From the NCBI GenBank assembly GCA_016930375.1, contig JAFGGU010000060.1, positions 1-64,000 of the forward strand: a DNA stretch of 64,000 nt. Direction: 5' to 3'. The notes under the pieces were generated by a model. The model was not told where the DNA came from. It did not search any database and saw only the letters and a program-made list of their open reading frames with translations. This document shows positions 23,787-32,769 of this stretch, one piece after another (positions within the stretch are counted from its first letter, which is position 1; each line of letters starts with the position of its first letter). This DNA comes from Bacteroidales bacterium. Lineage in GTDB: Bacteria > Bacteroidota > Bacteroidia > Bacteroidales > UBA10428. The translations under genes and the position numbers were made by a program.

Positions 23787-25691
23787 ATGTACGGTAATTG
23801 TCTGAAGCTGGTCATCGCCTTTCTTGTTTCTATGAATTTGCAGCTTTTACAGGCGCAGGACATACCTGTTGATTCCACCGGGGCAGTCAGGGGGCCAGAA
23901 AATGAAGAGGATACCCTGACAGCAGATACAGTTAATAATTACAGTACATGGGACATCCTTCAGCAGATACCGATTGACAGCGTTTTGACCAGGCAGCAAA
24001 ACACCCGCTTCGGAAGGGGACTTTATCAGTTCCTTATCAGGCAGAATGCGTATGGTACAGTGAGGCAAAAAACGCCTGTAAGTAATTCAAAACTGGCTTC
24101 AAAAGATGGCATGATCATCCGGAAGATTGAATTCCGGAATATGGACATTTTTGCTCCCTCAGTGGAGGATACTATGTATGTGTCGTCTTACGGACTCCCG
24201 AAAACGCTGAATGCATTGCATAAGGATACTCGCAGGCAGATCCTTATGCGACATCTGCTGCTCCGCGAGGGTGAACCCCTGGATGTTTTTCTGGCTGCTG
24301 AAAATGAAAGAATCTTAAGAGAACTGCCTTATATCAACGATGCCAGGTTTCTAGTAAAGCCACTTTCCGAAAGTCCTGATTCGATCGACCTGGTGCTTGT
24401 AACTCAGGATTTGTTCCCGGTTGGTTTTGATGCTGATATCAGCAGTTCGAATTCAGGAAGTATGGGTTTATGGAATCAAAACGTATTAGGATATGGTCTC
24501 CAATCCGCCTTGACATTGTACTGGGATGGCGATCACAAACCCTGGATGGGTTATGGCTTAACGGTTGGTACATCAATCCTTGCCAGGAGTTTTGCTGACG
24601 CCAAACTGGAATATATCAACCGCTGGAACCTGAATTCCGTCTCCCTGGATATTTCCAGGAACTTCAAAAGCACCCGATTCATATACGCAGGTGGTGCGTT
24701 GCTTGAATATGTAACCGCTATAAAGAACATTGAGTTGCTCGACACGGTTCTGTCGGATGTGAACCTGAAGTATACCAATGCAGACCTCTGGGCCGGCCGG
24801 ATGTTCAGATTGAATGGTCATTCATCGCGGGTTAGCCGGGGACTATACTTTACAGGTCGGGTAAACCTCTATGAAAAATTAAAGGGACCGGAAACATCCG
24901 AGAATTACCTGTATCAATACCAGGACAGGTCTTTTTACCTGGCTTCGGTTGGCTTGTCAGAAAGGGGATACAAAACGGACAATATGATTTACACTTTTGG
25001 CAGGACCGAAGATGTTCCATTGGGTTACAAACTCGAACTTAGTGCCGGACTGGAAGGGGGACAGTATGATATCCGGTATTATTTATCCGGCAATGCCTCC
25101 ATCGCTAAGTATTATAACCGGGCAGGGTATATCTATGCTTCGGCCAGCTATGGTACATTCCTGAACCATGGAATTTCCGAACAGGGAACTCTGCAGTTCA
25201 GGATTCAGTACTATACAAAATTATTCAGCTACCGCCGCTATCAATGCCGGAATTTTATCAGTCTGAATTATGTGAACGGCATTAACCGGTATGAAGGTGA
25301 GTTTGTAAGCCTTGAAAACAAGGCTGGCATTCAGGGACTCAGGAGCAGCGCATTGCGTGGAATCGATAAAATCTCTTTAAGTTATGAATCGGTCGTATTC
25401 AGTCCCTTTAAAATTCTCGGATTTCGTTTTGCCTTTTATGGATTGATTGATCTGGGCATGATATCACCGGATAATTTCTTGTTTAAAGACCCGAAATTCT
25501 ATTCTGGCCTGGGTGTCGGAGTGAGGATCAGAAACGATCAGCTGGTATTCAACACCTTTGAAGTCAGCTTTTCGGTATATCCCGGTATGCCTGCAGATGC
25601 GCGGGGTGAGTATATCAGGATAGGAAGCCTGACAAGAATACGTTTGCAGGATTTTTTTCCGCAAAAACCGGATATAGTTCGTTATCAGTAA
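23787..25691 (+). CDS. Omp85/BamA-like outer-membrane protein
   Basis: 634 residues. A signal peptide (1-24, ending LLQAQ) is followed by a low-complexity acidic stretch and then a POTRA-like region around residues 105-210 (GMIIRKIEFRNMDIFAP, then REGEPLDVFLAAENERILRE and DSIDLVLVTQDL). From about 215 to the end, alternating amphipathic strands rich in aromatic residues form a probable outer-membrane barrel, with RGEYIRIGSLTRIRLQDFF at the end. This is the TamA/BamA-type layout with few POTRA domains, typical of surface-antigen-like proteins in Bacteroidota, and is not the main BamA. TACTTTTG at 23739-23746 fits a -7 promoter element. A heptad repeat array begins at its stop codon. Confidence 0.8.
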   Translation: MYGNCLKLVIAFLVSMNLQLLQAQDIPVDSTGAVRGPENEEDTLTADTVNNYSTWDILQQIPIDSVLTRQQNTRFGRGLYQFLIRQNAYGTVRQKTPVSNSKLASKDGMIIRKIEFRNMDIFAPSVEDTMYVSSYGLPKTLNALHKDTRRQILMRHLLLREGEPLDVFLAAENERILRELPYINDARFLVKPLSESPDSIDLVLVTQDLFPVGFDADISSSNSGSMGLWNQNVLGYGLQSALTLYWDGDHKPWMGYGLTVGTSILARSFADAKLEYINRWNLNSVSLDISRNFKSTRFIYAGGALLEYVTAIKNIELLDTVLSDVNLKYTNADLWAGRMFRLNGHSSRVSRGLYFTGRVNLYEKLKGPETSENYLYQYQDRSFYLASVGLSERGYKTDNMIYTFGRTEDVPLGYKLELSAGLEGGQYDIRYYLSGNASIAKYYNRAGYIYASASYGTFLNHGISEQGTLQFRIQYYTKLFSYRRYQCRNFISLNYVNGINRYEGEFVSLENKAGIQGLRSSALRGIDKISLSYESVVFSPFKILGFRFAFYGLIDLGMISPDNFLFKDPKFYSGLGVGVRIRNDQLVFNTFEVSFSVYPGMPADARGEYIRIGSLTRIRLQDFFPQKPDIVRYQ

Positions 25692-25774
25692 ACAGTGAAC
25701 GGTGAGCAGCCGGTTAACAGTATTCACTCTTCACTGTTTACTTTTCACTTTTCACTTTTCACTGTTCACTGTCT
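25688..25774 (+). repeat. heptad-phased inverted array
   Basis: The whole gap between the convergent Omp85-like and GLPGLI-type genes. The left half has three heptads (gtaaaca, gtgaacg, gtgagca; 25688-25708). The right half has seven heptads of the form NTTCACT (25722-25770), with TTC at 25723, 25730, 25744, 25751, 25758 and 25765. cagtgaac on the left pairs with gttcactg on the right. It may also act as a bidirectional terminator, although no clear T tract follows. Confidence 0.9.
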
Positions 25775-26464
25775 TTACTGCTCCTCCATCATCTTATTCA
25801 ATATCTGTGTCATCTGCTCACGGGTGATATGCCTTACGTTTTCAGGCAGCTTGGCGATCTGGCTTTCTGAACCCGGAGTCATGTATTTCTCAGCGGAAAA
25901 TCTCATCCTCAGGTACAGCATATTCAATTCAAACTCCATCAGCACACCATCCACTTTTTTATAGGGATTGTTGGCATTGGGATGCCTGAGATCTATTTCA
26001 TCCGTATAATAAATTACGAATGAATTACCGGTTGACGGAAGATGTACCATTGCTTTTTTACAGGTAAATCCGGCAATTTCTTTGGTTTCTCGGGTTTCCG
26101 TTATTTCCATGTCATCCATGGTATCAAAACAGCACATCAACTCGTCGCGTTTTCCCTTGAACAAATAGTTTTTATCAAGGATTTTGAGGAGTGTGGAACA
26201 TTTGCGGGTATTCAGATCGGTAATGGCATTCAGTTTATAAAAACCCAGGAAACCTTCAATATGATTTGCTGCCTGCTTCTCGTTGAAAATAAGTTTCATT
26301 TTCCTGGGCAGCAATTCCAAAGTTTTTTTATCCAGATCAGTATTCAGATAGGTGATTTTATAATCGATTCTTCCGGAAGTGACCTGATCCCTGTAATCGG
26401 TATTTTTACATGAAGACACCAGGATGAAAACAAAGAATAGAAGAAGGACATAAGGTTGTCTCAT
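25775..26464 (-). CDS. GLPGLI/DUF4412-type lipoprotein
   Basis: 229 residues. The signal sequence ends in a lipobox, LVSSC, with the Cys near 19, so it is a lipoprotein. The body carries patterns of the Bacteroidota GLPGLI/DUF4412 group: GRIDYKITYLN near the N-terminus, TKEIAGFTCKKAMV in the middle and FVIYYTDEIDLRHP afterwards. The name-giving GLPGLI motif is not present; KKVDGVLMEFEL stands in its place. The function of the family is unknown. It has a near-perfect predicted promoter at 26556-26586 and converges on the Omp85-like gene across a heptad array. Confidence 0.75.
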   Translation of the reverse strand: MRQPYVLLLFFVFILVSSCKNTDYRDQVTSGRIDYKITYLNTDLDKKTLELLPRKMKLIFNEKQAANHIEGFLGFYKLNAITDLNTRKCSTLLKILDKNYLFKGKRDELMCCFDTMDDMEITETRETKEIAGFTCKKAMVHLPSTGNSFVIYYTDEIDLRHPNANNPYKKVDGVLMEFELNMLYLRMRFSAEKYMTPGSESQIAKLPENVRHITREQMTQILNKMMEEQ

Positions 26465-26555
26465 GTAAAGTTGTGAATTAATAATTTAAATTTTCTACGT
26501 AAATAATAGGCTGCAGTTAGGATTTGGGGTGTTGTTTTGATAAAACACGGAAAGG

Positions 26556-26586
26556 CAAAGATAAATACCTTGCGGGGCTTGACAAA
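26556..26586 (-). promoter_or_regulatory. predicted promoter of the GLPGLI-type gene
   Basis: On the minus strand, TTTG (26586-26583), a 19-nt spacer and TATCTTTG (26563-26556) give an exact match to the Bacteroidota consensus. Transcription would start about 85 nt upstream of the ATG, leaving a rather long leader. The plus-strand promoter of argF must lie in the same 160-bp gap. Confidence 0.62.
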
Positions 26587-26624
26587 TTTTTCCGCCGGTT
26601 TTCTTATTTTAGCCGGAAAAAATT

Positions 26625-27626
26625 ATGCCATTCAATTTACGCAATCGCAGTTTTTTAAAACTTCTTGATTTTACACCCGCTGAGATCAAATTCCTGCTCG
26701 ATCTTTCATTTGACCTGAAGAAAGCCAAATACACAGGAACGGAACAACCCCGGTTAACCGGCAAAAACATTGCATTGATCTTTGAAAAGACCTCCACGCG
26801 AACCCGTTGTGCCTTTGAAGTTGCGACCCATGATCAGGGCGCTCATGTTACGTATCTTGATCCTGTGAGTTCCCAGATCGGCCACAAGGAATCTGTCAAA
26901 GACACCGCCCGCGTTCTGGGCCGGATGTTTGACGCCATCGAATACAGGGGATATGGTCAGCAGGTTGTTGAAGACCTGGCCAGATACTCAGGAGTGCCTG
27001 TTTGGAACGGCCTGACCAATGAATATCATCCCACCCAGGTACTGGCGGATCTGATGACCATGATTGAACATTCAGAAAAACCATTGAATAAAATCAGATT
27101 CTGTTACCTGGGCGATGCACGGAACAACATGGGCAATTCCCTGATGGCAGGATGTGCCAAAATGGGTATTGATTTCAGGGCAGCTGCTCCTACGGCATGT
27201 CAGCCGGCATCCGACCTGGTTCAGATCTGCAGGGAAATCGCCCGCGATACCGGCGCAAAAATTACCATAACCGATAAGATTGAGACTGCAGCCAGGGAAG
27301 CTGATTTCCTGTACACCGATGTTTGGGTGTCCATGGGAGAACCCGCCACCGTGTGGGAAGAACGTGTAAAGCTGCTGCATCCTTTCCAGATCAACCGCAA
27401 AGTTTTGGAACTCACCGGAAATGAAAAGGTCAAGTTTCTGCACTGCCTGCCGGCTTTTCATAACCGCGAAACCAAGATGGGCGAAGAGATCTTCAAAAAG
27501 TTCGGCCTCGATTCCATGGAGGTCACCGATGAAGTATTTGAATCACCCGCGTCCATAGTCTTTGACCAGGCAGAAAACAGGGTGCATACGATCAAGGCTG
27601 TGATGGTAGCCACCTTGGGTGATTAA
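26625..27626 (+). CDS. argF: ornithine carbamoyltransferase
   Basis: Joins carbamoyl phosphate and ornithine to citrulline. The 333-residue protein has the carbamoyl-phosphate motif STRTR at 57-61, HPTQ near 136 and the ornithine-site HCLP near 275. WVSMGE and the HNRETKMG stretch after HCLP fit a true ornithine enzyme, in contrast to the N-acetyl- or N-succinylornithine variants typical of many Bacteroidota, which have altered versions of these motifs. The catabolic name arcB cannot be excluded by sequence, but no arcA or arcC is nearby. It is divergent from the GLPGLI-type gene and is followed by nhaD. TATTTTAG before the start is a poor -7 match. Confidence 0.9.
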   Translation: MPFNLRNRSFLKLLDFTPAEIKFLLDLSFDLKKAKYTGTEQPRLTGKNIALIFEKTSTRTRCAFEVATHDQGAHVTYLDPVSSQIGHKESVKDTARVLGRMFDAIEYRGYGQQVVEDLARYSGVPVWNGLTNEYHPTQVLADLMTMIEHSEKPLNKIRFCYLGDARNNMGNSLMAGCAKMGIDFRAAAPTACQPASDLVQICREIARDTGAKITITDKIETAAREADFLYTDVWVSMGEPATVWEERVKLLHPFQINRKVLELTGNEKVKFLHCLPAFHNRETKMGEEIFKKFGLDSMEVTDEVFESPASIVFDQAENRVHTIKAVMVATLGD

Positions 27627-27636
27627 GCCCGAAAAT

Positions 27637-27667
27637 TTTGGGTTTTAATTCAGGAGTGCTATCTTTG
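27637..27667 (+). promoter_or_regulatory. predicted promoter of nhaD
   Basis: TTTG (27637-27640), a 19-nt spacer and TATCTTTG (27660-27667) match the Bacteroidota consensus exactly. It lies 44 nt before the nhaD ATG. The -33 box overlaps a weak hairpin (cccgaaaattttggg) just after the argF stop. Confidence 0.65.
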
Positions 27668-27711
27668 CCGCTTTTCTGATCGCAAATACTTATCTTAATC
27701 ACCGATTTATA

Positions 27712-29022
27712 ATGATTGTTAAAAAACTCAGAGTTTTCCTGCTGACAGGTTTGCTGTTGCTGGTTGGTCAGTCGCTTATGGCTGCTGACGGAATGATGCC
27801 TGCCATTCTCGGGATACGGATTGAATTTATTATTTTCGCCCTCACCCTGATCGGTGTCGCGATTTTTCACCATAAGACGATGTATGTCGCCCTTACCGGC
27901 CTGGCCATCGTGCTCATTTTTAAATACATTTTCACTGATTTTTCCCTTGCAGAACATATTATAGGCACGGAAGCCCATGAAGGGGAGTGGAGGATCCTGC
28001 TGAATCTTCTCGGTTTGCTGTTTGGTTTCGCTATCCTTGCCGAGATATTCAAGGAATCCAGGTTTCCTGAAATCTTGCCTCATTATCTCCCCGATGACTG
28101 GAAAGGCGGATTTGTTCTTCTGGTTTTCATCTTTATTTTATCGTCTTTTCTCGATAACATAGCGGCCGCCATGATCGGAGGTACGATTGCCCTTGTGGTT
28201 TTCAAAGGTAAGGTGCACCTGGGATTTCTGGCTGCCATTATAGCCGCAGCCAACGCCGGGGGTGCCGGCAGCGTGGTCGGTGATACCACCACCACCCTCA
28301 TGTGGATCGATGGTGTAGGTCCTTTGGATGTTACGCATGCCTTTGTAGCTTCGTTTGCCGCCCTGTTAATTTTTGGGGTTGTGGGTTCCATGCAACAGGA
28401 TAAATTCAACCGGATTATCAGTGAATCTTCCGCCAGGGTCAAGGTGGACTGGGGAAGGATTGCCATTGTATTCATGATCCTGGTATGCGCCATCATTACC
28501 AACTGGACCCTTGATTTTCCGGCTTTGGGCGTGTGGATCGGCCTTCTGATCGGCGCATTCTTCAGAAAAATGCCCTGGCATGAGATGAAAAAAGCCTGGA
28601 TGGGAACGGTTTTCCTGATGTCGCTGGTTACCATTGCCTCATTGATGCCGGTGGATGAACTGCCGCCCGCTTCAGCATGGACAGCCTTTGCGCTGGGATT
28701 CATTTCCGCGGTATTTGATAACATTCCGCTTACCAAGCTGTGTTTGGAGCAGGGAGGCTATGACTGGGGTGTTTTAGCCTACGCTGTTGGTTTTGGAGGA
28801 TCGATGATCTGGTTCGGTTCATCCGCAGGTGTTGCACTTTCCAACCTCTATCCCGAGACGAAAAATACGGTGAATTACCTGAAAAATGGCTGGCACGTGG
28901 CAGTTGCCTACGTCTTCGGATTTTTCGTCATGTTTTATACCGTTGGCTGGCATCCGCACGCTCCGCATAAGGAAAAGCACATACAGCAGCAAGAGCAAGT
29001 AATAATTCAGGAAAAGGACTGA
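27712..29022 (+). CDS. nhaD: NhaD-type Na+/H+ antiporter (ArsB/NhaD, ion-transporter superfamily)
   Basis: 436 residues with about 11-13 membrane segments. The conserved helix-break motifs of the NhaD/ArsB group are seen: LSSFLDNIAAAMIGGTIAL (the DN pair lies in a half-helix), NAGGAGSVVGDTTTTLMW and a second inverted copy FISAVFDNIPLTKLCL, then GGSMIWFGSSAGVALSN. The two DN motifs and the GDTTTT stretch are typical of NhaD. It would expel Na+ in exchange for H+ at the inner membrane. The first segment could also be a signal peptide. It has its own strong predicted promoter. A heptad array starts directly after the stop codon. Confidence 0.86.
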   Translation: MIVKKLRVFLLTGLLLLVGQSLMAADGMMPAILGIRIEFIIFALTLIGVAIFHHKTMYVALTGLAIVLIFKYIFTDFSLAEHIIGTEAHEGEWRILLNLLGLLFGFAILAEIFKESRFPEILPHYLPDDWKGGFVLLVFIFILSSFLDNIAAAMIGGTIALVVFKGKVHLGFLAAIIAAANAGGAGSVVGDTTTTLMWIDGVGPLDVTHAFVASFAALLIFGVVGSMQQDKFNRIISESSARVKVDWGRIAIVFMILVCAIITNWTLDFPALGVWIGLLIGAFFRKMPWHEMKKAWMGTVFLMSLVTIASLMPVDELPPASAWTAFALGFISAVFDNIPLTKLCLEQGGYDWGVLAYAVGFGGSMIWFGSSAGVALSNLYPETKNTVNYLKNGWHVAVAYVFGFFVMFYTVGWHPHAPHKEKHIQQQEQVIIQEKD

Positions 29023-29118
29023 GAGAATTCAACATCGAACAAGGAACTTCGATTTTTGAATTTCGAAGTATATCATTAACTTCGTTATTCATCATTCGGT
29101 GTTCCTTGTTCATTATTT
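29023..29118 (+). repeat. heptad-phased inverted array
   Basis: GAA at 29037, 29044, 29058 and 29065 (GAT at 29051, GAG at 29023) and then TTC at 29081, 29088, 29095, 29102 and 29109, all in steps of 7. The arms gaacaaggaac (29037-29047) and gttccttgttc (29101-29111) are perfect complements, and acttcga/tcgaagt makes a smaller inner hairpin. It fills the gap between nhaD and the DUF456 gene. Confidence 0.9.
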
Positions 29119-29134
29119 GCCTAATCATCCTAAA

Positions 29135-29653
29135 ATGGATTACCTCCTCATCATACTCGGTGCCATCTGTATCCTCGTTGGCGTAATCGGCAGCATCCTC
29201 CCCGGTTTGCCCGGACCGCCGGTCAGCTACCTCGGATTGCTTCTCATCCACTGGACACGATTTGCCCAGTATTCAACAAAAATGCTTGTCATCTGGGCGG
29301 TTATTGTGCTGATTGTGGCTGTGCTGGATTACGTGGTACCGGTTTGGGGCACTAAGAAATACGGGGGAACCAAAGCGGGTGTGCGCGGCAGTACAATCGG
29401 ACTGATTGTAGGTGTTATTCTCCTGCCGATGCTGGGCATTGTGCTTGGACCATTCGGACTGTTTGGCATTCTGGGCGGTCCGTTTATCGGCGCATGGATC
29501 GGGGAACGTCAGTCCGGACAAAATTCTGATAAGGCTTTGCGGGCTGCATTCGGTTCATTTATCGGTTTTCTCGCAGGCACTTTCATGAAACTTGCCGTTT
29601 CCATTGTCCTGGCATTTTATTTCATTAGATCAATGCTGCAGGCGATTTTTTAA
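29135..29653 (+). CDS. DUF456 family membrane protein
   Basis: 172 residues from the ATG at 29135 (MDYLLIILG). A GTG at 29099 lies inside the repeat array and is rejected as the start. Four to five hydrophobic segments are glycine-rich: GVIGSILPGLPGPPVSYLGL near the start, WGTKKYGGTKAGVRGSTIGL in the middle, then GPFGLFGILGGPFIGAWIGE. This pattern is the DUF456 family, whose function is not known; small membrane segments with glycine zipper spacing suggest oligomer formation. It follows nhaD on the same strand, separated by the heptad array. It converges with the response regulator gene. Confidence 0.85.
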   Translation: MDYLLIILGAICILVGVIGSILPGLPGPPVSYLGLLLIHWTRFAQYSTKMLVIWAVIVLIVAVLDYVVPVWGTKKYGGTKAGVRGSTIGLIVGVILLPMLGIVLGPFGLFGILGGPFIGAWIGERQSGQNSDKALRAAFGSFIGFLAGTFMKLAVSIVLAFYFIRSMLQAIF

Positions 29654-29675
29654 GGATTGAATCCGGTACCACCCT

Positions 29676-30314
29676 TTACTGCATATCCACTAGATTATTT
29701 CTTAAGGCATAAATGACAAGGGACAGGGAATTTCTGCAACCGGTCTTATCCAACAGACTGGCACGGTGATTTTCAACCGTTCTTTCACTTAAAAAGAGTT
29801 TGGATGCTATTTCCGAAGTACTGAGTCCTTCACAGATCAATGCCAGGATCTCCTTCTCACGGACGGTTAAGGCAATCAGGCTATTCGTCTGCCGGTTCCG
29901 GATAAGCTTTAATAACAATTCCTGCGAAAAATAAGTTTTGCCATTCAGGATCAGCTTCACAGCAGTCCTGAGCTCGGAATTATCGGCATCTTTCAGTATG
30001 AAACCCTTGACACCATTTTCAATGACACTGTTGTAGTACTGCTCGTCACCGTACATGGATACGACAAGTATCTTGCGATCGGGATTTTCATGCAATAGTA
30101 TCCGGCTGGCTTCAATGCCGTTTATCAACGGCATATTAATATCCATGATAATGAGATCGGGTTTTATAAAGCCTGCAATGTCAATCAACTCCTTCCCGTT
30201 GGCAACATCCGCAACAACTTCAATATTCTCAATCTCCTCAAGGATCATCTTGAGACCCTGCCTGAACAGGGTATGGTCATCTGCTATAATAACCTTATAC
30301 CGGTTGTTTGTCAT
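29676..30314 (-). CDS. NarL/FixJ-family response regulator
   Basis: 212 residues from the ATG at 30314. The frame runs on to 30362 inside the kinase gene, but YKVIIADDH marks the normal start. The receiver domain has the phospho-Asp in LIIMDINMPLING (about residue 55), Ser in VVSMYG and Lys in ILKDAD. The C-terminal LuxR-type helix-turn-helix reads LTVREKEILALICEGLSTSEIA followed by LSERTVENHR. It lies 1 bp after its kinase on the same strand, so the two are a matched pair translated together. Its target genes are not evident. Confidence 0.92.
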   Translation of the reverse strand: MTNNRYKVIIADDHTLFRQGLKMILEEIENIEVVADVANGKELIDIAGFIKPDLIIMDINMPLINGIEASRILLHENPDRKILVVSMYGDEQYYNSVIENGVKGFILKDADNSELRTAVKLILNGKTYFSQELLLKLIRNRQTNSLIALTVREKEILALICEGLSTSEIASKLFLSERTVENHRASLLDKTGCRNSLSLVIYALRNNLVDMQ

Positions 30315-30315
30315 T

Positions 30316-31791
30316 TTATCCAAGTGGTGAAGTGCGTAAGATAATGTTAATCTCAAAACCATTGCCGGGACTGGCTGTTATAGTATAACTTCCTCCCAGG
30401 GATCTTATCCTTGAAATAATATTATTGAATCCCATGCCTTGCCCTGGCACTTGCTGCGGATCCTTCATTTCAAATCCAATTCCGTCATCACGGTAATTAC
30501 AGGAAAGTTCCGGGTTTGCATATCCGAGGCGGATGTATATATTGGCTGCCTGCGCGTGTTTGACCGTGTTATTGATAAGTTCCTTAATAATCCGATAGAC
30601 TACTGACTCCACCGTGCCGGGGAATCTCAAATTGCTGATGTTGGACTGCCGGTGAATTTTAAGATTCCTGGAGAATAAATTTACGATGTTCTGCAGGGCT
30701 GCATTCAAACCAAAGTTGACCAGCACATGAGGACTCATATCGTTGGAGATTTCCTTGATGGAATCGATAACATCCCGGATAATTACTCCCATTTGCGAGG
30801 CAAGCTTATCTTTTCTTTCAGTATCCTTACTTTCGATGAACGATGTGGTATACATTTTCAATGCTGATAATAAAGGACCGGTTTCATCATGCAAGTCCCT
30901 GGCGATTCTTGATCTTTCTTCTTCTTCTGTCAGAATAATGGTTTCAAAAAGCTTTCGTGCAAGGAATTTACGTTCTGTTATGTCTCGCATAATGGTTAGT
31001 ATCGCATTCTGATGGTTGAACATAATGGGAACGGTGTTAAATTCATAGGGTATGGTCTGGCGGGTTAAGGGTGCTATTATTTCAATTTCCATATCCTGTG
31101 TGGACAGTCCCTTTTTCAATGATTGCAGCCGTTCAAAAATGACACCATGGTAGGCAGGTGAAAGAAAGTCAATGAGAGCCCTTGATGCCAGGAATTCCTT
31201 GGTTACGCCAAAACGGTTTAAAAGGGTGGTGTTGGCTTCAATAAAGTTAAAATCAAAGTCGGTGATCACTAAACCATCGCTGGTATGATCAAAAATATAC
31301 CTGAAATTTGCCTCGCTTTCCAGCAGGTGCAAATACATATCCGTTAATTCTGTAGTTCTTTCCCGCACCAGGCTCTCCAATCGTGTCCTGTAATTGTCAA
31401 GCTCCTCACGTTGCTTTTTTAGTTCAATGGATCTGCCAATGGCTATGGGCAATAACTTTAAGTAATTCAGGTCTGAGTCTCTGACCAGGTAATCATCTGC
31501 GAATGATTTCATGGCGCTCAGCGTGGCGTCAATGTTTTCCGGATCAGTCAGAATAATCAGGGAAGAATTATCCAGATGTGGCCTGAGGTCCGTGATCTTG
31601 CCGTCACCCAGGTAAAAATCCGATAAAACAGCCTTAAACTGCCATTCTTTAAGAAGTTTTTGTGCCTCCTTAATTGATGTGACAATACTCAGGGAATAAG
31701 GATACTGGGGATTCCTTGCTTCCTGCTCCAGTGATCTTTTATCGTCAGGATTACCCAGGATAAACAATATTCGTTCGTTGCGGCTTTTCAT
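30316..31791 (-). CDS. PAS-domain histidine kinase, HisKA_3 type
   Basis: 491 residues without membrane helices, so a cytoplasmic sensor. The N-terminal 125 residues look like a receiver domain (Asp in AVLSDFYLGDG near 58; the usual Lys is replaced by Arg in DDYLVRD). A coiled coil at about 125-150 leads to a PAS domain (FRYIFDHTSDGLVITDFDFN, about 165-280). The phospho-His is in SRIARDLHDETGPLLSAL near 297, followed by the HATPase domain (ELINNTVKHAQA, then DDGIGF and GMGFNNI). It pairs with the NarL-type regulator 1 bp downstream. The receiver-like front end suggests input from another kinase. Confidence 0.9.
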   Translation of the reverse strand: MKSRNERILFILGNPDDKRSLEQEARNPQYPYSLSIVTSIKEAQKLLKEWQFKAVLSDFYLGDGKITDLRPHLDNSSLIILTDPENIDATLSAMKSFADDYLVRDSDLNYLKLLPIAIGRSIELKKQREELDNYRTRLESLVRERTTELTDMYLHLLESEANFRYIFDHTSDGLVITDFDFNFIEANTTLLNRFGVTKEFLASRALIDFLSPAYHGVIFERLQSLKKGLSTQDMEIEIIAPLTRQTIPYEFNTVPIMFNHQNAILTIMRDITERKFLARKLFETIILTEEEERSRIARDLHDETGPLLSALKMYTTSFIESKDTERKDKLASQMGVIIRDVIDSIKEISNDMSPHVLVNFGLNAALQNIVNLFSRNLKIHRQSNISNLRFPGTVESVVYRIIKELINNTVKHAQAANIYIRLGYANPELSCNYRDDGIGFEMKDPQQVPGQGMGFNNIISRIRSLGGSYTITASPGNGFEINIILRTSPLG

Positions 31792-31981
31792 GATTTTCCA
31801 AAGGGTAAATCCTGGCTGACCAGGTCGGTTGAATATTAAAAAGGCAAAAGGATAGTTATATGTATAAACAATATCTTGCGTAAATTGATTAAAAAATTCC
31901 AGAAATTCAAAATTTTAGAAACATGAAACGGTATTTCTTTGTTAATCAATAATGTAATTTTACAAAACCAACACGAATGAC

Positions 31982-32683
31982 ATGTTAAAATTCAAAACAG
32001 GCCTGCAGGCATGGTTGATTCTTTCAACGTTATGCCATCCCGTTTCAGCGCAAACCAGGATCCGGGATCATTACGCGGAGACTGATCTTTCAGGGTTCAG
32101 AAACTATGCTCTATTCAACGAAGTGATTGATTTGGATCATATTGATAATGCCCGAATGAATGCGGTCATTTTCTTTCTCACCAATGAAATAAGGGCTAAC
32201 AATCATCTGGCACCCCTTGACTACGCTCCTCAACTGGAAAAGTCAGCAACAATGCATGCCCGGGATATGGTACAGGGGAATTTCTTCAGTCATATTAATC
32301 CCAATAATAAGGAAAAGAAAACCCCCAATGACCGCGCCAGACTTTGTCAGATCTCCAATCCCTACCTGGCTGAGAATATTATTGAAGGTTACGCATTGCA
32401 GTATGTCTCAAACGAAACAGTTTACCTCAGAGGGAAGGGCCGGTTCAGCTCATCTCCCGATGGAGAGTTACTCAAACCGCACACTTATCTGTCTTTGGGT
32501 GAATCATTTGTCCAACGCTGGATGAATTCAAAAGATCACCGAAAGAACATACTGGCTAAGGAAGCCCTGCAGATGGGATGTGGGATTGCCAATTATTTGG
32601 ATGGAGAATTCAATGACATGCCCTCCCTGAAAGCAGTCCAGAATTTCCAGTGGTTTAAGCCTGTAATTCCGGTAAAGCAATGA
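31982..32683 (+). CDS. exported CAP/SCP-domain protein
   Basis: 233 residues with a signal peptide (about 1-23, ending VSAQ). The CAP fold motifs are present: LTNEIRANNHLAPLDYAPQL, then MVQGNFFSHINP, AENII and WMNSKDHRKNILA, the last two contributing the conserved Glu and His residues. A 30-residue insert (about 140-170) follows the AENI motif. Bacterial CAP proteins are secreted and of mostly unknown function; lipid binding or peptidase-like roles are proposed for relatives. It is probably monocistronic. The ECF sigma gene starts 86 bp downstream on the same strand. Confidence 0.88.
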   Translation: MLKFKTGLQAWLILSTLCHPVSAQTRIRDHYAETDLSGFRNYALFNEVIDLDHIDNARMNAVIFFLTNEIRANNHLAPLDYAPQLEKSATMHARDMVQGNFFSHINPNNKEKKTPNDRARLCQISNPYLAENIIEGYALQYVSNETVYLRGKGRFSSSPDGELLKPHTYLSLGESFVQRWMNSKDHRKNILAKEALQMGCGIANYLDGEFNDMPSLKAVQNFQWFKPVIPVKQ

Positions 32684-32769
32684 TACATCTTACGGATTCG
32701 CTGAAATTTATTATTTTTCGGGAAAATTTGCAGCATTCCTAAACTAATATCGTCTTTAAGTTTGAGTTG

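Noticed and set aside
27627-27645. Intrinsic terminator after argF (cccgaaaattttggg plus T)
   Set aside because: The stem is weak with almost no loop, the T run is short, and the site overlaps a consensus -33 promoter box.
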